Assembly (NCBI GenBank): GCA_016926315.1
Contig: JAFGOU010000449.1
Coordinates: 1-8,346, forward strand
DNA length: 8,346 bases
Reading direction: 5' to 3'
DNA from: Chitinispirillaceae bacterium
GTDB lineage: Bacteria > Fibrobacterota > Chitinivibrionia > Chitinivibrionales > Chitinispirillaceae
The notes under the pieces were generated by a model. It ran no database searches, was not told the origin of the DNA, and saw nothing but the letters and a program-made list of their open reading frames with translations. The position numbers and the translations under genes are program-made. Below, in pieces: positions 1 to 6,635 of the stretch (positions within the stretch are counted from its first letter, which is position 1; each line of letters opens with the position of its first letter).

Positions 1-835
1 CGGGTCCGAGAAAAAGGTGCGTGCCGGAAACAAGCCGCCGGCAGATATGGGGAATCATCAGCCCGACAAACCCGATCGGTCCGCAGACCGCGACAATGCC
101 TCCCACCAGAAGGGTCGCGGCCAGGAGAAACAGCCGTTTGGTCGCTCCGACATCGACCCCGCGGCTCTGCGCAAGGTCCTCCCCTGCAAGCATCTGGTCG
201 AGCCGGGGCAGGAGAAGAAAAATAATGGCCACGCCGGCCGCGTAAAAAGGGAGCATGGTGAAGATCGCGCCAAAGCCGGCGACCTGAATGCCTCCCATGA
301 GCCAGCGTACGATCTGGAACGAATCGCGCATGCTGCTGAGATACTGAAAAAACATCATCAGGCTTGAGCAGAGAAAGCTGATGGCAATGCCGGCAAGCAG
401 CATGGTAAGGCTCGAGGAGCTGCGTTTTATCGAGGTAATGCCGTATACGCACGCCATGGCGCACGCGGCCCCGGCAAACGCACCCAGGGAGACCGCCGGA
501 ATGCCGAGGAACGAACCGGACCATCCGAAGAGCAAGGTGATCGCCGCGCCGCACGATGCGCCGCTCGCGGTTCCCAGCGTGAACGGATCGGCAAGAGGAT
601 TGCGAAACAGCGCCTGGAATACCATGCCGCAGAGCGCAAGTCCCGAGCCTGCCAGAAACGCGGCCAACACACGGGGAAGACGCAACTGCCAGAAGATATG
701 GGCGTCAAACGGGTTTGACCAGATCTCATGAGGCGCAATCATTTTCATACCGAAAAAAGCGCAGGACATGGTGACAATGCCGGCAGCGAGCAGGAGAACC
801 AGGAGTGATAGACGCCGGGAGAACCGGTTGTTCAT
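1..835 (-). CDS. FecCD/BtuC-family ABC transporter permease (C-terminus cut off by window edge)
   Basis: This is the inner-membrane permease of an ABC importer for iron-siderophore, heme or cobalamin. The window holds the first 278 codons; the family is usually about 330 residues, so the last one or two helices are missing. Visible marks are an N-terminal hydrophobic helix (about residues 9-29), the family motif RLPRVLAAFLAG (52-63) followed by the FRNPLADPFTLG segment (77-88), many Gly/Ala-rich hydrophobic helices, the ATPase-contacting loop GEDLAQSRGV (218-227) and the GPIGFVGLMIPHICR block (252-266). The start codon overlaps the stop of the upstream ATPase gene as ATGA, with AGGGGG (845-850, minus) nine bases before it, so translation is probably coupled. 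BtuC, FhuB, FecCD and HmuU share all these motifs, so the substrate cannot be read from this gene alone. Confidence 0.95.
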   Translation of the reverse strand, partial: MNNRFSRRLSLLVLLLAAGIVTMSCAFFGMKMIAPHEIWSNPFDAHIFWQLRLPRVLAAFLAGSGLALCGMVFQALFRNPLADPFTLGTASGASCGAAITLLFGWSGSFLGIPAVSLGAFAGAACAMACVYGITSIKRSSSSLTMLLAGIAISFLCSSLMMFFQYLSSMRDSFQIVRWLMGGIQVAGFGAIFTMLPFYAAGVAIIFLLLPRLDQMLAGEDLAQSRGVDVGATKRLFLLAATLLVGGIVAVCGPIGFVGLMIPHICRRLVSGTHLFLGP

Positions 836-1629
836 TCTGCCATTCCCCCTGGGATATAATACTTCGTCGCTCCTTCATAACACACTGTTTCAATGAAAGA
901 TATGGAGTAGACGTCGCGTAACTTATCAAGGATATTCTCCTTGAATTTTTCAACGGGTCCGCAGAAATATGCCTTGCCGTCCACCAGCGCACACAGATGA
1001 GAAAACCGGTTGATCGCGTGGTTGACATCGTGCGTTACCGTAAGCATGGTCGTACGGTACTGGCCGTGAATGCGCTCGAGCGAACGGGAGATCATCTCCT
1101 GGTGGCGGGGGTCGAGGAAACTCATCGGTTCATCGAGCAGAAGAATACCGGTTTTCTGAGCGACCGCTGCGGCAAGAAACACGCGCTGCACTTCCCCACC
1201 GCTCAGGGTGTCCATGGAACGATCGGCAAATCGGCCGGTATCGGTAAGCTGCATGGCCTGAGCGACTATCCGGTGGTCTTCACGTGACGGCAGCGCATAA
1301 AAACCCTGGTACGGAAACCGTCCAAGCATGACGAAATCAGCGACCGCGAATAGCGGCAGTGTCCGGTTTCCTGCTTGAGGGACATAGGAGATCATTCTGG
1401 CAAATCCCATTGAACTATAAGAAGATACGGGCTTTCCCTCAACCGATATCGAACCGCTTTTGATCTTAAGCAGTCCTCCGATACATTTCAGAAGCGTTGA
1501 TTTTCCGCTGCCGTTTTTTCCAATGATCGCCCAGGTCTCCCCTTGTTCAACCGTAAAGGAGACATCGGAAAGGACCGGTACTGTTCCGGGATAGGAGCAA
1601 CAGAGTGAGCGCAGCGATAGTGAAGACAT
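832..1629 (-). CDS. FecE/BtuD-family ABC transporter ATP-binding protein
   Basis: This is the cytoplasmic ATPase that powers the adjacent FecCD-type permease. At 265 residues it has the normal length for the family. All nucleotide-binding motifs are intact: Walker A GKNGSGKST (37-45), Q-loop Gln85 in YVPQ, signature LSGGE (142-146), Walker B ILLLDEP (162-168), D-loop FLDP (171-174) and switch His200 in VTHD. The MLGRFPYQG stretch (101-109) is typical of the siderophore/heme/B12 importer ATPases. A C-terminal extension of about 50 residues follows the core and shows no motif I recognise. No Shine-Dalgarno is visible before the ATG, but no other start fits the fold better. It is the first gene of the unit and the permease follows with a 4-base overlap. 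The usual periplasmic binding protein is not on the upstream side and may lie beyond the left edge. Iron complex, heme and cobalamin are all possible substrates. Confidence 0.95.
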   Translation of the reverse strand: MSSLSLRSLCCSYPGTVPVLSDVSFTVEQGETWAIIGKNGSGKSTLLKCIGGLLKIKSGSISVEGKPVSSYSSMGFARMISYVPQAGNRTLPLFAVADFVMLGRFPYQGFYALPSREDHRIVAQAMQLTDTGRFADRSMDTLSGGEVQRVFLAAAVAQKTGILLLDEPMSFLDPRHQEMISRSLERIHGQYRTTMLTVTHDVNHAINRFSHLCALVDGKAYFCGPVEKFKENILDKLRDVYSISFIETVCYEGATKYYIPGGMAE

Positions 1630-1721
1630 TTGGAATAGAGTGATATCGGGCGTTTTTTCCTGCTGATCGACAATCTTTTATCTGAGAAAGGGTTCCTCTG
1701 CTCTAAATCTACACTGCGCAA

Positions 1722-1756
1722 CCGGACTGAACAACCGAATTTTCAGTGACCTCCGG
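1722..1756 (-). promoter_or_regulatory. Bulged hairpin in the leader of the ABC importer unit
   Basis: On the plus strand CCGGACTGAA (1722-1731) is followed by a 10-base loop, then TTCAG, a 5-base insertion (TGACC) and TCCGG (1742-1756). This gives a 10-bp stem with one 5-base bulge. If transcription starts near the minus-strand TATAAT at 1838-1843, the importer mRNA has a leader of about 200 bases with this hairpin in its middle. It could control expression, but I do not recognise a riboswitch class: no canonical cobalamin-riboswitch B12 box is visible. It has no U-tract and is not a typical terminator. Confidence 0.4.
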
Positions 1757-1837
1757 ATTCGGGTATATCGGCGTTTATCGACATCAAGCCGCAACCACGG
1801 ATTCAAGCGTATTCTTGCGCACCGGGAGAATAGTATT

Positions 1838-1843
1838 ATTATA
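1838..1843 (-). promoter_or_regulatory. Candidate -10 box for the ABC importer unit
   Basis: A perfect TATAAT reads on the minus strand in an AT-rich stretch about 200 bases before the ATPase start. The best upstream partner, ATGAAC at 1862-1867 (18-base spacing), matches the -35 consensus at only three of six positions, so a regulated promoter is possible. It lies between the -35 and upstream flank of the plus-strand fucosidase promoter candidate, so the two divergent promoters may interfere. Confidence 0.4.
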
Positions 1844-1845
1844 TT

Positions 1846-1875
1846 TTCACCATACCGTCTGGTTCATTTTAGTAT
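1846..1875 (+). promoter_or_regulatory. Candidate promoter for the fucosidase gene
   Basis: TTCACC (1846-1851, 4/6 to consensus) and TAGTAT (1870-1875, 4/6) are separated by 18 bases. An overlapping TATAGT at 1873-1878 is an alternative -10. The predicted transcript start is about 25-30 bases before the ATG at 1910. The match is weak, and FCB-group promoters may follow another consensus. Confidence 0.3.
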
Positions 1876-1898
1876 AGTATTGTCACCTTGACCTTTTC

Positions 1899-1904
1899 AG
1901 GAGA
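1899..1904 (+). promoter_or_regulatory. Ribosome binding site of the fucosidase gene
   Basis: AGGAGA lies five bases before the ATG at 1910. It fixes that start although the resulting signal sequence has an unusually long basic N-region; no downstream in-frame ATG could still encode a signal sequence. Confidence 0.75.
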
Positions 1905-1909
1905 ACGTA

Positions 1910-3655
1910 ATGAGCAGCCAGATTGCCCGGTGCCGGATTCCAGGTTTTTTTCCACTGAAAAAACGCCGGCCGCTGCGCTCCCGCAGGTTCACGCCGTCGT
2001 TTTTTCTACTGTGTGTCGTTTCCTGTCTGACCCCCTCCTTTGCACAAGGGCTTACGCTCGATTCTCTTCTCAGACGGCACGTGGAGCTGCGGTTCGGCAT
2101 GTTCATGCATTTCAACATGAACACCTATTACCCCGGATGGGGAAACAATCGCGTCGATCCGAAGCTGTTCAATCCCACCGGTCTTAACTGCGCGCAATGG
2201 GCGGCGACGGCAAAGGCGGCAGGCATGAAATACGGCGTGCTGACGGCAAAACATCATGACGGTTTCGCCGTCTGGCCGTCTCAGCAGGTTCCTCCGAACG
2301 GACAACCGCTCTATACCGTTGCCCAGAGCTCAACGCCGGCGGTGGACGTCGTCAGATCGTATGTCGACGCCTTCAGGGAAGCGGACCTGCTTCCCGGGCT
2401 CTATTTTTCCATGTGGGACGTTGCCAACGGCGTCAACGACAACTGGGCTCAATCGCGGACCTTTGTCCTGGGACAATTGACCGAGCTGCTCGGGGGCAGG
2501 TACGGTCAGATTCCGCTTCTCATGATCGACGGCTGGGACTGGAAAATGGGCCACCACGAGATTCCCTACCAGCAGATCCGCGACACGATAAAAAAGATGC
2601 AGCCGAACTGCCTTCTTGCCAACATGAACGGCCTGATGTCCCCCTGGGAGGGAGACCTTTTATTCGTCGAAGAGCCCAAGGGCCTGTACTGTCCGGCCGG
2701 CAACATTTATGCCGCATGTCAAAGTCCAACCATCTCCGCCGACTGGTTCTGGGACAGCAGCGCGACGAGAGCGAACGCGCTCATGACGCTCACCAATATC
2801 CTTTCCCGTCTTTCGACGCTGCAGTCCCGTTACTGCAACGTGCTGCTCAACTGCCCCCCCAACAGGGCCGGCGTGCTCGACCAGGCGATCGTCGACCGGC
2901 TCGGCCAGGTCGGGAATTCATGGAGCCCGAACCCCTCCCGGGCCCCGTTGCCGCCCCAGCCGCCGAACATCGAACACCCGGTACGGCCGGTATCGGCAAC
3001 GGCGTCGAGCGGCAGTGCGGCCAATGCGATCGACGGGTTTGCCGACTGTTTCAGCTCCACCGCAACGGCCTATTGCACCAGCCCGGGGCAGACGCTCTGG
3101 ACCTCGTCCGGAACGCTCCCGCAACACGTGACCATGAACCTTGGCGCGGTCATTCAAAACATCGGCATCGTCGGGTACCTTCCCCAGGCAGCCGCGGTTG
3201 CGGGACAGATAACCGATTATTCGATCTCCCTGAGCATCGACAACGCAACGTTTACCACCGTGGCCGCCGGGACCTGGCCTGCCGACAGGAATTACAAAAC
3301 CGCGACGTTCACCCCTGCGCCGGCACAGTACGTGAGACTCGCGGCGAACGCCGTCTCAAGCGGCGGCGCGGCGATCGCCAGCGAAATCAATTGCGGCGTC
3401 ATTGCCGCCACGCCGGTCCTGTCAGACGGGAACGTAAAAAAGTCCGCTGCCGGCGGGAGCGTTACCCTTCGCGTCATCGGCAGCCGGATCGTGCTGCCAA
3501 AGGGGTTTTCAGGAAAAACGGCAACGGTCGCGGTGTACGGTCTTTCCGGTCAACTGCTGCGAAAGGCGACGGTACAGGGGAAAACGGTCGATATCGGCGG
3601 AGAGCGACGGACGCCGGACGGTGTGTACATAGTAAAGGTATACCCCGCGCGCTGA
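1910..3655 (+). CDS. Secreted GH29 alpha-L-fucosidase with F5/8-type-C-like domain and T9SS-like C-terminal tail
   Basis: This glycosidase of 581 residues should remove alpha-L-fucose from glycans outside the cytoplasm. A signal sequence covers residues 1-45: a long Arg/Lys-rich N-region, hydrophobic core 31-40, likely cut after SFA (45). VVSC (36-39) could alternatively act as a lipobox. The catalytic barrel spans about 55-340 and carries FGMFMHFNMNTY (63-74), KHHDGFAVWPS (114-124), the likely nucleophile Asp207 in LLMIDGWD, and NVLLNCPPNRAG (310-321). The motif set resembles the alpha-1,3/1,4 (GH29-B) branch more than GH29-A, but the acid/base residue cannot be assigned by eye. A proline-rich linker (about 341-358) leads to a jelly-roll region (about 358-497) like F5/8 type C or carbohydrate-binding domains. 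The last 70 residues end in VYGLSGQLLRKA and GVYIVKVYPAR, the pattern of type IX secretion sorting domains. It stands alone, divergent from the importer unit. Fucosidase assignment is strong; the export route is inferred. Confidence 0.93.
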   Translation: MSSQIARCRIPGFFPLKKRRPLRSRRFTPSFFLLCVVSCLTPSFAQGLTLDSLLRRHVELRFGMFMHFNMNTYYPGWGNNRVDPKLFNPTGLNCAQWAATAKAAGMKYGVLTAKHHDGFAVWPSQQVPPNGQPLYTVAQSSTPAVDVVRSYVDAFREADLLPGLYFSMWDVANGVNDNWAQSRTFVLGQLTELLGGRYGQIPLLMIDGWDWKMGHHEIPYQQIRDTIKKMQPNCLLANMNGLMSPWEGDLLFVEEPKGLYCPAGNIYAACQSPTISADWFWDSSATRANALMTLTNILSRLSTLQSRYCNVLLNCPPNRAGVLDQAIVDRLGQVGNSWSPNPSRAPLPPQPPNIEHPVRPVSATASSGSAANAIDGFADCFSSTATAYCTSPGQTLWTSSGTLPQHVTMNLGAVIQNIGIVGYLPQAAAVAGQITDYSISLSIDNATFTTVAAGTWPADRNYKTATFTPAPAQYVRLAANAVSSGGAAIASEINCGVIAATPVLSDGNVKKSAAGGSVTLRVIGSRIVLPKGFSGKTATVAVYGLSGQLLRKATVQGKTVDIGGERRTPDGVYIVKVYPAR

Positions 3656-3687
3656 GCAGCGGCATGTGCCGATGCGGCGTTGCGCGG
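3645..3687 (+). terminator. Possible terminator-like hairpin after the fucosidase gene, without U-tract
   Basis: CCGCGC (3645-3650) pairs with GCGCGG (3682-3687). Between them GCA-G-CGGC (3656-3663) pairs with GCCG-A-TGC (3668-3675) across an ATGT loop with one G/A mismatch. The structure straddles the stop codon. No T-run follows, so it may stabilise the 3' end or halt transcription inefficiently. It also lies just beyond the convergent small gene. Confidence 0.3.
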
Positions 3688-3698
3688 TGTTCCGTGTA

Positions 3699-3866
3699 CT
3701 ACGAAGGAAGACTCTGTCGCGCCTCGCTATTGATGTTTCGCAGGGTCAGGTCGAAATCGTCATCACCGGTCGTTGCGCAGAGTGAAAAATGCACCTCCGT
3801 ACCGGCGGATAGCGACACGGCAATGGAAAACAACAGCGCGAATGTCAGATGCGGTGCAGCGGGCAT
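3699..3866 (-). CDS. Small secreted protein, 55 residues, function unknown
   Basis: I do not recognise this gene. It encodes 55 residues beginning with a compact signal peptide: short N-region MPAAPH, hydrophobic core LTFALLFSIAVSLS (7-20), and a likely cut after SAG (22). The mature part would be only about 33 residues, acidic in the middle (GDDDFDL, 34-40), with a single Cys30. GAGAGG (3873-3878, minus) sits six bases before the ATG, and a perfect TATAAT lies about 50 bases upstream, so it has its own expression signals. The reading frame stays open upstream to an ATG at 4025, but that extension looks non-coding and would include the promoter. It converges on the fucosidase gene, 43 bases away. 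It may instead be the 5' remnant of a longer secreted protein, or a chance frame; the signal peptide plus RBS favour a real gene. Confidence 0.5.
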   Translation of the reverse strand: MPAAPHLTFALLFSIAVSLSAGTEVHFSLCATTGDDDFDLTLRNINSEARQSLPS

Positions 3867-3872
3867 GGTATA

Positions 3873-3878
3873 CCTCTC
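3873..3878 (-). promoter_or_regulatory. Ribosome binding site of the 55-residue secreted protein
   Basis: GAGAGG on the minus strand lies six bases before the ATG at 3866. It decides this start over the upstream in-frame ATG at 4025. Confidence 0.5.
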
Positions 3879-3914
3879 TTGAAGGGGCGGGAACCTCAAC
3901 GTGCCATCGCAGGT

Positions 3915-3920
3915 ATTATA
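3915..3920 (-). promoter_or_regulatory. Candidate -10 box for the 55-residue secreted protein
   Basis: A perfect TATAAT on the minus strand lies 48 bases before the ATG. No good -35 box is found at 16-18 bases spacing (GCCTAC at 17). It sits in the 172-base gap after the radical SAM gene, which otherwise shows no gene. Confidence 0.35.
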
Positions 3921-4038
3921 CGGTCCTGCCAGGCTCTGTAGGCGTTTTTTCCGGGAAAAGATGGCCCGACCATCGCTTACCGCCGTCCTTTGAAGCCCTC
4001 CGGAAAATCCGGCTTGGTTGAACAACGAGAGCGGTCGA

Positions 4039-6561
4039 TCAGAACAGGCATTCGGTCCTGCATACCAGAAAATCGGCGAACTGCCGCTCCGGGAAAAGCG
4101 CCTTTATAAGTTCTGCCGGCTTGCAGGTGGCGCCCGGGACCATTGAAAGCACGGCCTCAATCCCCTGATCGACGAGGGTGCAATCGTGAACCAGGGGACG
4201 GATATTTTTAACCGTTGTCCCCCCGTTTTTCACCACGGTTACCGGCAACGCCTGTACGGCCAGAACCCCGGCAACCCGCACGGCGCGATCTTCCTTTGCA
4301 ATCGGGAGAAACGGTACGAACCGGTAGCGTCCGGCCTTGATCGAAGCGGTGAGCGAGTCGACGGGAACGGCGCACCGGGAGTAGCTCAGGAGCTGCAGAT
4401 CAGGCGGCAGCATGGCATTCATCGCGGAAACCGGCACCTGCAGCGGCGTGTCGGTCAGAACATCGAACGATTCCGCCAGGCCCATGACGCCGCACGGCAG
4501 GGGCGGGCCGAAGGAGACCTTCGGGTGCGGCTGGAAACCCTGCGAATAGGAGACGTCGCATCCCGACGCGACAAGCGCCCTGGTGATCGCGGCCACCATG
4601 TCCAGATGCCCCATGAAGCGGACGGCGGCGCCTTTCCGGTAGACGAACCGGTACCGTCCCGGCGTCTTTCCGGCAGCGGCATTTTTTCTGCCGTAAATAA
4701 TGTCCGGCTCCGCGGACGATGGAGCGGCTTCCCCTCCGATGATGCGGTTGCCGACGGCTGAATCGCAGACGCCGCAGGCGGCGCACCTCCCGACGCGGCA
4801 GTCCGGCGTGATCTCCCCGCCAGAAGCCTTGCGCCGTTCTTCAAGGAGAAACGAGGTATCGACGCCGGTGCTCACCGCGCGCCAGGGAAGGTCCTGATCC
4901 GGAGGGATCGCCATCAAAAAATATGAAAAATCAACCGACGCCTCGGCGGCGGCCTCGCTCCAGCGTTCAAACGACAGCAGTTCGTCCCATCCGTCAAACC
5001 GCGCGCCGCGCTTCCACGCGCCGTAAATGACCGCGCCGAGCGCACGATCGCCGCGCGCCATGACGCTTGCGAGCAGGGTGATCGTTGTCCGCCGCCACGA
5101 CACCTTCACGTTTTCGAAGTGACGGAGCCGGTTCCTGACAAAAACGTTTTTCCGTTGGAGCGATTCAACCGCGTCCATCGCCTCCCACTGAAACGGCGTA
5201 TGCGGTTTCGGCGAAAACGGGGAGAGCGACACGTGCACGCTGCGGCGGTGTGACGCCGCGCGGGCCATGCCCGCGATTTTCGTCACCAGGGAAACGATCG
5301 CTTCGATATCCTCCTGCGTTTCGGTCGGCAGCCCCACCATGAAATAAAGCTTGATGGTCTGCACGTTGCTCGCGAGCAGGTTCTTCACCACGGTATACAC
5401 GGCCTCATCGGTAAACTCCTTGTTGATGACCCTGCGCAACCGTTCGCTGCCGGCCTCCGGCGCGATGGTGATCGAATGTACCGGCGAAACGGCGTTCATG
5501 CGGTCGACCTGCCCGGCGGTAAGCGCATCGATACGCGTTGACGGAAGTGAAAAGGCGACGCGATAGCGCCGCTTGAGCGAAAGCGAGTTTTCGAGGAGGA
5601 CATTCAAACAGGAGTAATCGGCCGACGAAAGGCTCATGAGGCTGACGTCGCGCCATCCGGTGGCGGCAATGCCCTGTTCGATCTCCCGCGACAACGCCGC
5701 AGGATCTTTCTCGCGCACGGGCCGGTACCAGATGCCGGCGCTGCAGAACCTGCAGCCATGGGTGCATCCCCGCATTATTTCGATGCCGAGACGGTGGTGG
5801 ACCACGTTGATGAGCGGCACCACCGGCCTGACCGGGTAGTATTCCGGCAGCAGTTCGGGAACCTTTGCGGCGCGCACCGGCGGCCTGCCGGAAAGGTCCG
5901 GGACGATGAACCGCCCTTTCCGAACCGCCGGATGCAGCGACGGCACATACACGCCGGGAACGCCGGCGAGTTCCTGCAGCACGGTTTGACGCGGGAGGCG
6001 CTCCGGCTTGCGGCGTTCCAGTATCCGGCATAGTGCAGGAACCGTCGCTTCGCCATCCCCCAGGGCAAAGGCGTCGATAAAAGCGGCCAGCGGTTCGGGG
6101 TTGCTGACGCAGGGGCCGCCGGCGATGACCATCGGGTCGGATTCGCCGCGGTCGCAGGCACGGACCGCGACGCCGCCAAGATCGAGCATATTCAGGATGT
6201 TGGTGTACTGCAGTTCATACTGGACGGAAAATCCCAGCCAGTCGGCCTCGCGCAGCGGCGTGAAATATTCAAGCGAATACAGCGGGATCGAGCGTTCGCG
6301 CATGTGTTGTTCCGCATCGGTCCAGGGATGGAAACAGCGCGACAGCGCCCAGCCGGGCTGGTTGTTGACAATATGATAGAGAATCTGCAGGCCGAGATGC
6401 GACATGCCGAGGTCATAGAGGTCGGGAAAACAGAGCACGCCGTGCAGCCTGACGTCCCGCGGCTCTTTTTTCACGGCATGAAGCTCGCCGCCCGTATACC
6501 GGAGCGGTTTTTCGACATACGGGAGCAGGTCCCGCTCGACAAGTGTCTGCAGTGGTTCCAT
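4039..6561 (-). CDS. B12-binding-domain radical SAM protein fused to DUF2344 (TIGR03960 + TIGR03936 type), function unknown
   Basis: This 840-residue cytoplasmic protein joins two widespread families whose reaction is not known to me. Residues about 15-215 form the cobalamin-binding-like N-terminal part, with VEKPLRYTGGE (16-26), FPDLYDLGMSHLG (45-57) and IAGGPCVSNPEPLA (146-159). The radical SAM core follows, with CTHGCRFC giving the 4Fe-4S ligands Cys266, Cys270 and Cys273, and YFMVGLPTET (406-415). A second cysteine group, Cys588, 593, 596 and 599 (CRVGRCAACGVC), could hold another cluster. DUF2344 begins near 636 (RYRFVYRKGAAVRFMGHLD) and includes SYSQGFQPHPKVSFGPPLP (671-689). The frame stays open to an ATG at 6714, but those 51 residues are low-complexity and Arg-rich and would overlap the SDR gene. 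MEPLQTLVERDLLPYVEKP fits the family's usual beginning. No Shine-Dalgarno precedes it. The common RNase G or ribosomal-protein L21/L27 neighbours are absent here. Confidence 0.92.
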   Translation of the reverse strand: MEPLQTLVERDLLPYVEKPLRYTGGELHAVKKEPRDVRLHGVLCFPDLYDLGMSHLGLQILYHIVNNQPGWALSRCFHPWTDAEQHMRERSIPLYSLEYFTPLREADWLGFSVQYELQYTNILNMLDLGGVAVRACDRGESDPMVIAGGPCVSNPEPLAAFIDAFALGDGEATVPALCRILERRKPERLPRQTVLQELAGVPGVYVPSLHPAVRKGRFIVPDLSGRPPVRAAKVPELLPEYYPVRPVVPLINVVHHRLGIEIMRGCTHGCRFCSAGIWYRPVREKDPAALSREIEQGIAATGWRDVSLMSLSSADYSCLNVLLENSLSLKRRYRVAFSLPSTRIDALTAGQVDRMNAVSPVHSITIAPEAGSERLRRVINKEFTDEAVYTVVKNLLASNVQTIKLYFMVGLPTETQEDIEAIVSLVTKIAGMARAASHRRSVHVSLSPFSPKPHTPFQWEAMDAVESLQRKNVFVRNRLRHFENVKVSWRRTTITLLASVMARGDRALGAVIYGAWKRGARFDGWDELLSFERWSEAAAEASVDFSYFLMAIPPDQDLPWRAVSTGVDTSFLLEERRKASGGEITPDCRVGRCAACGVCDSAVGNRIIGGEAAPSSAEPDIIYGRKNAAAGKTPGRYRFVYRKGAAVRFMGHLDMVAAITRALVASGCDVSYSQGFQPHPKVSFGPPLPCGVMGLAESFDVLTDTPLQVPVSAMNAMLPPDLQLLSYSRCAVPVDSLTASIKAGRYRFVPFLPIAKEDRAVRVAGVLAVQALPVTVVKNGGTTVKNIRPLVHDCTLVDQGIEAVLSMVPGATCKPAELIKALFPERQFADFLVCRTECLF

Positions 6562-6587
6562 AGGTGGGGGAAAAATACGTGATGGTG

Positions 6588-6616
6588 CGCCGGAAAAGAG
6601 GGGCCGCCGCGGCGGC
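6588..6616 (-). terminator. GC palindrome with T-rich tail between the SDR and radical SAM genes
   Basis: The 14-base perfect palindrome GCCGCCGCGGCGGC (6603-6616) lies in the 74-base gap between the two minus-strand genes. On the minus strand it is followed by CCCTCTTTTCC. It could be a weak terminator or attenuator that separates the genes. The T-run is only four bases and interrupted, and the palindrome leaves little room for a loop, so this is tentative. Confidence 0.3.
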
Positions 6617-6635
6617 AACCCATGCCGCTCCGGGG

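Noticed and set aside
1630..1837. Cobalamin riboswitch in the importer leader
   Set aside because: Fragments such as AATCCGGAG recall riboswitch core sequence, but I cannot find the B12 box or a consistent set of core elements in order, so I did not call it.
2413..3882. A 489-codon open frame on the plus strand inside and beyond the fucosidase gene
   Set aside because: It is out of frame with a clear GH29 gene, its product is Arg/Gln-rich with no domain pattern, and it arises from GC-rich codon bias.
3984..4022. Terminator after the radical SAM gene (CCGGA-TTT-TCCGG hairpin on the minus strand)
   Set aside because: The stem is only 5 bp with a 3-base loop and no T-run follows.
3867..4025. 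Upstream extension of the 55-residue protein to an ATG at 4025
   Set aside because: It would bury the signal peptide in the interior and include the TATAAT and ribosome binding site; the added residues look non-coding.
5405..6031. A 208-codon minus-strand frame inside the radical SAM gene, and several 100-190-codon plus-strand frames across 4186-6582
   Set aside because: All are out-of-frame shadows of the radical SAM gene, rich in Arg, Ala and Pro, and lack domain motifs and ribosome binding sites.
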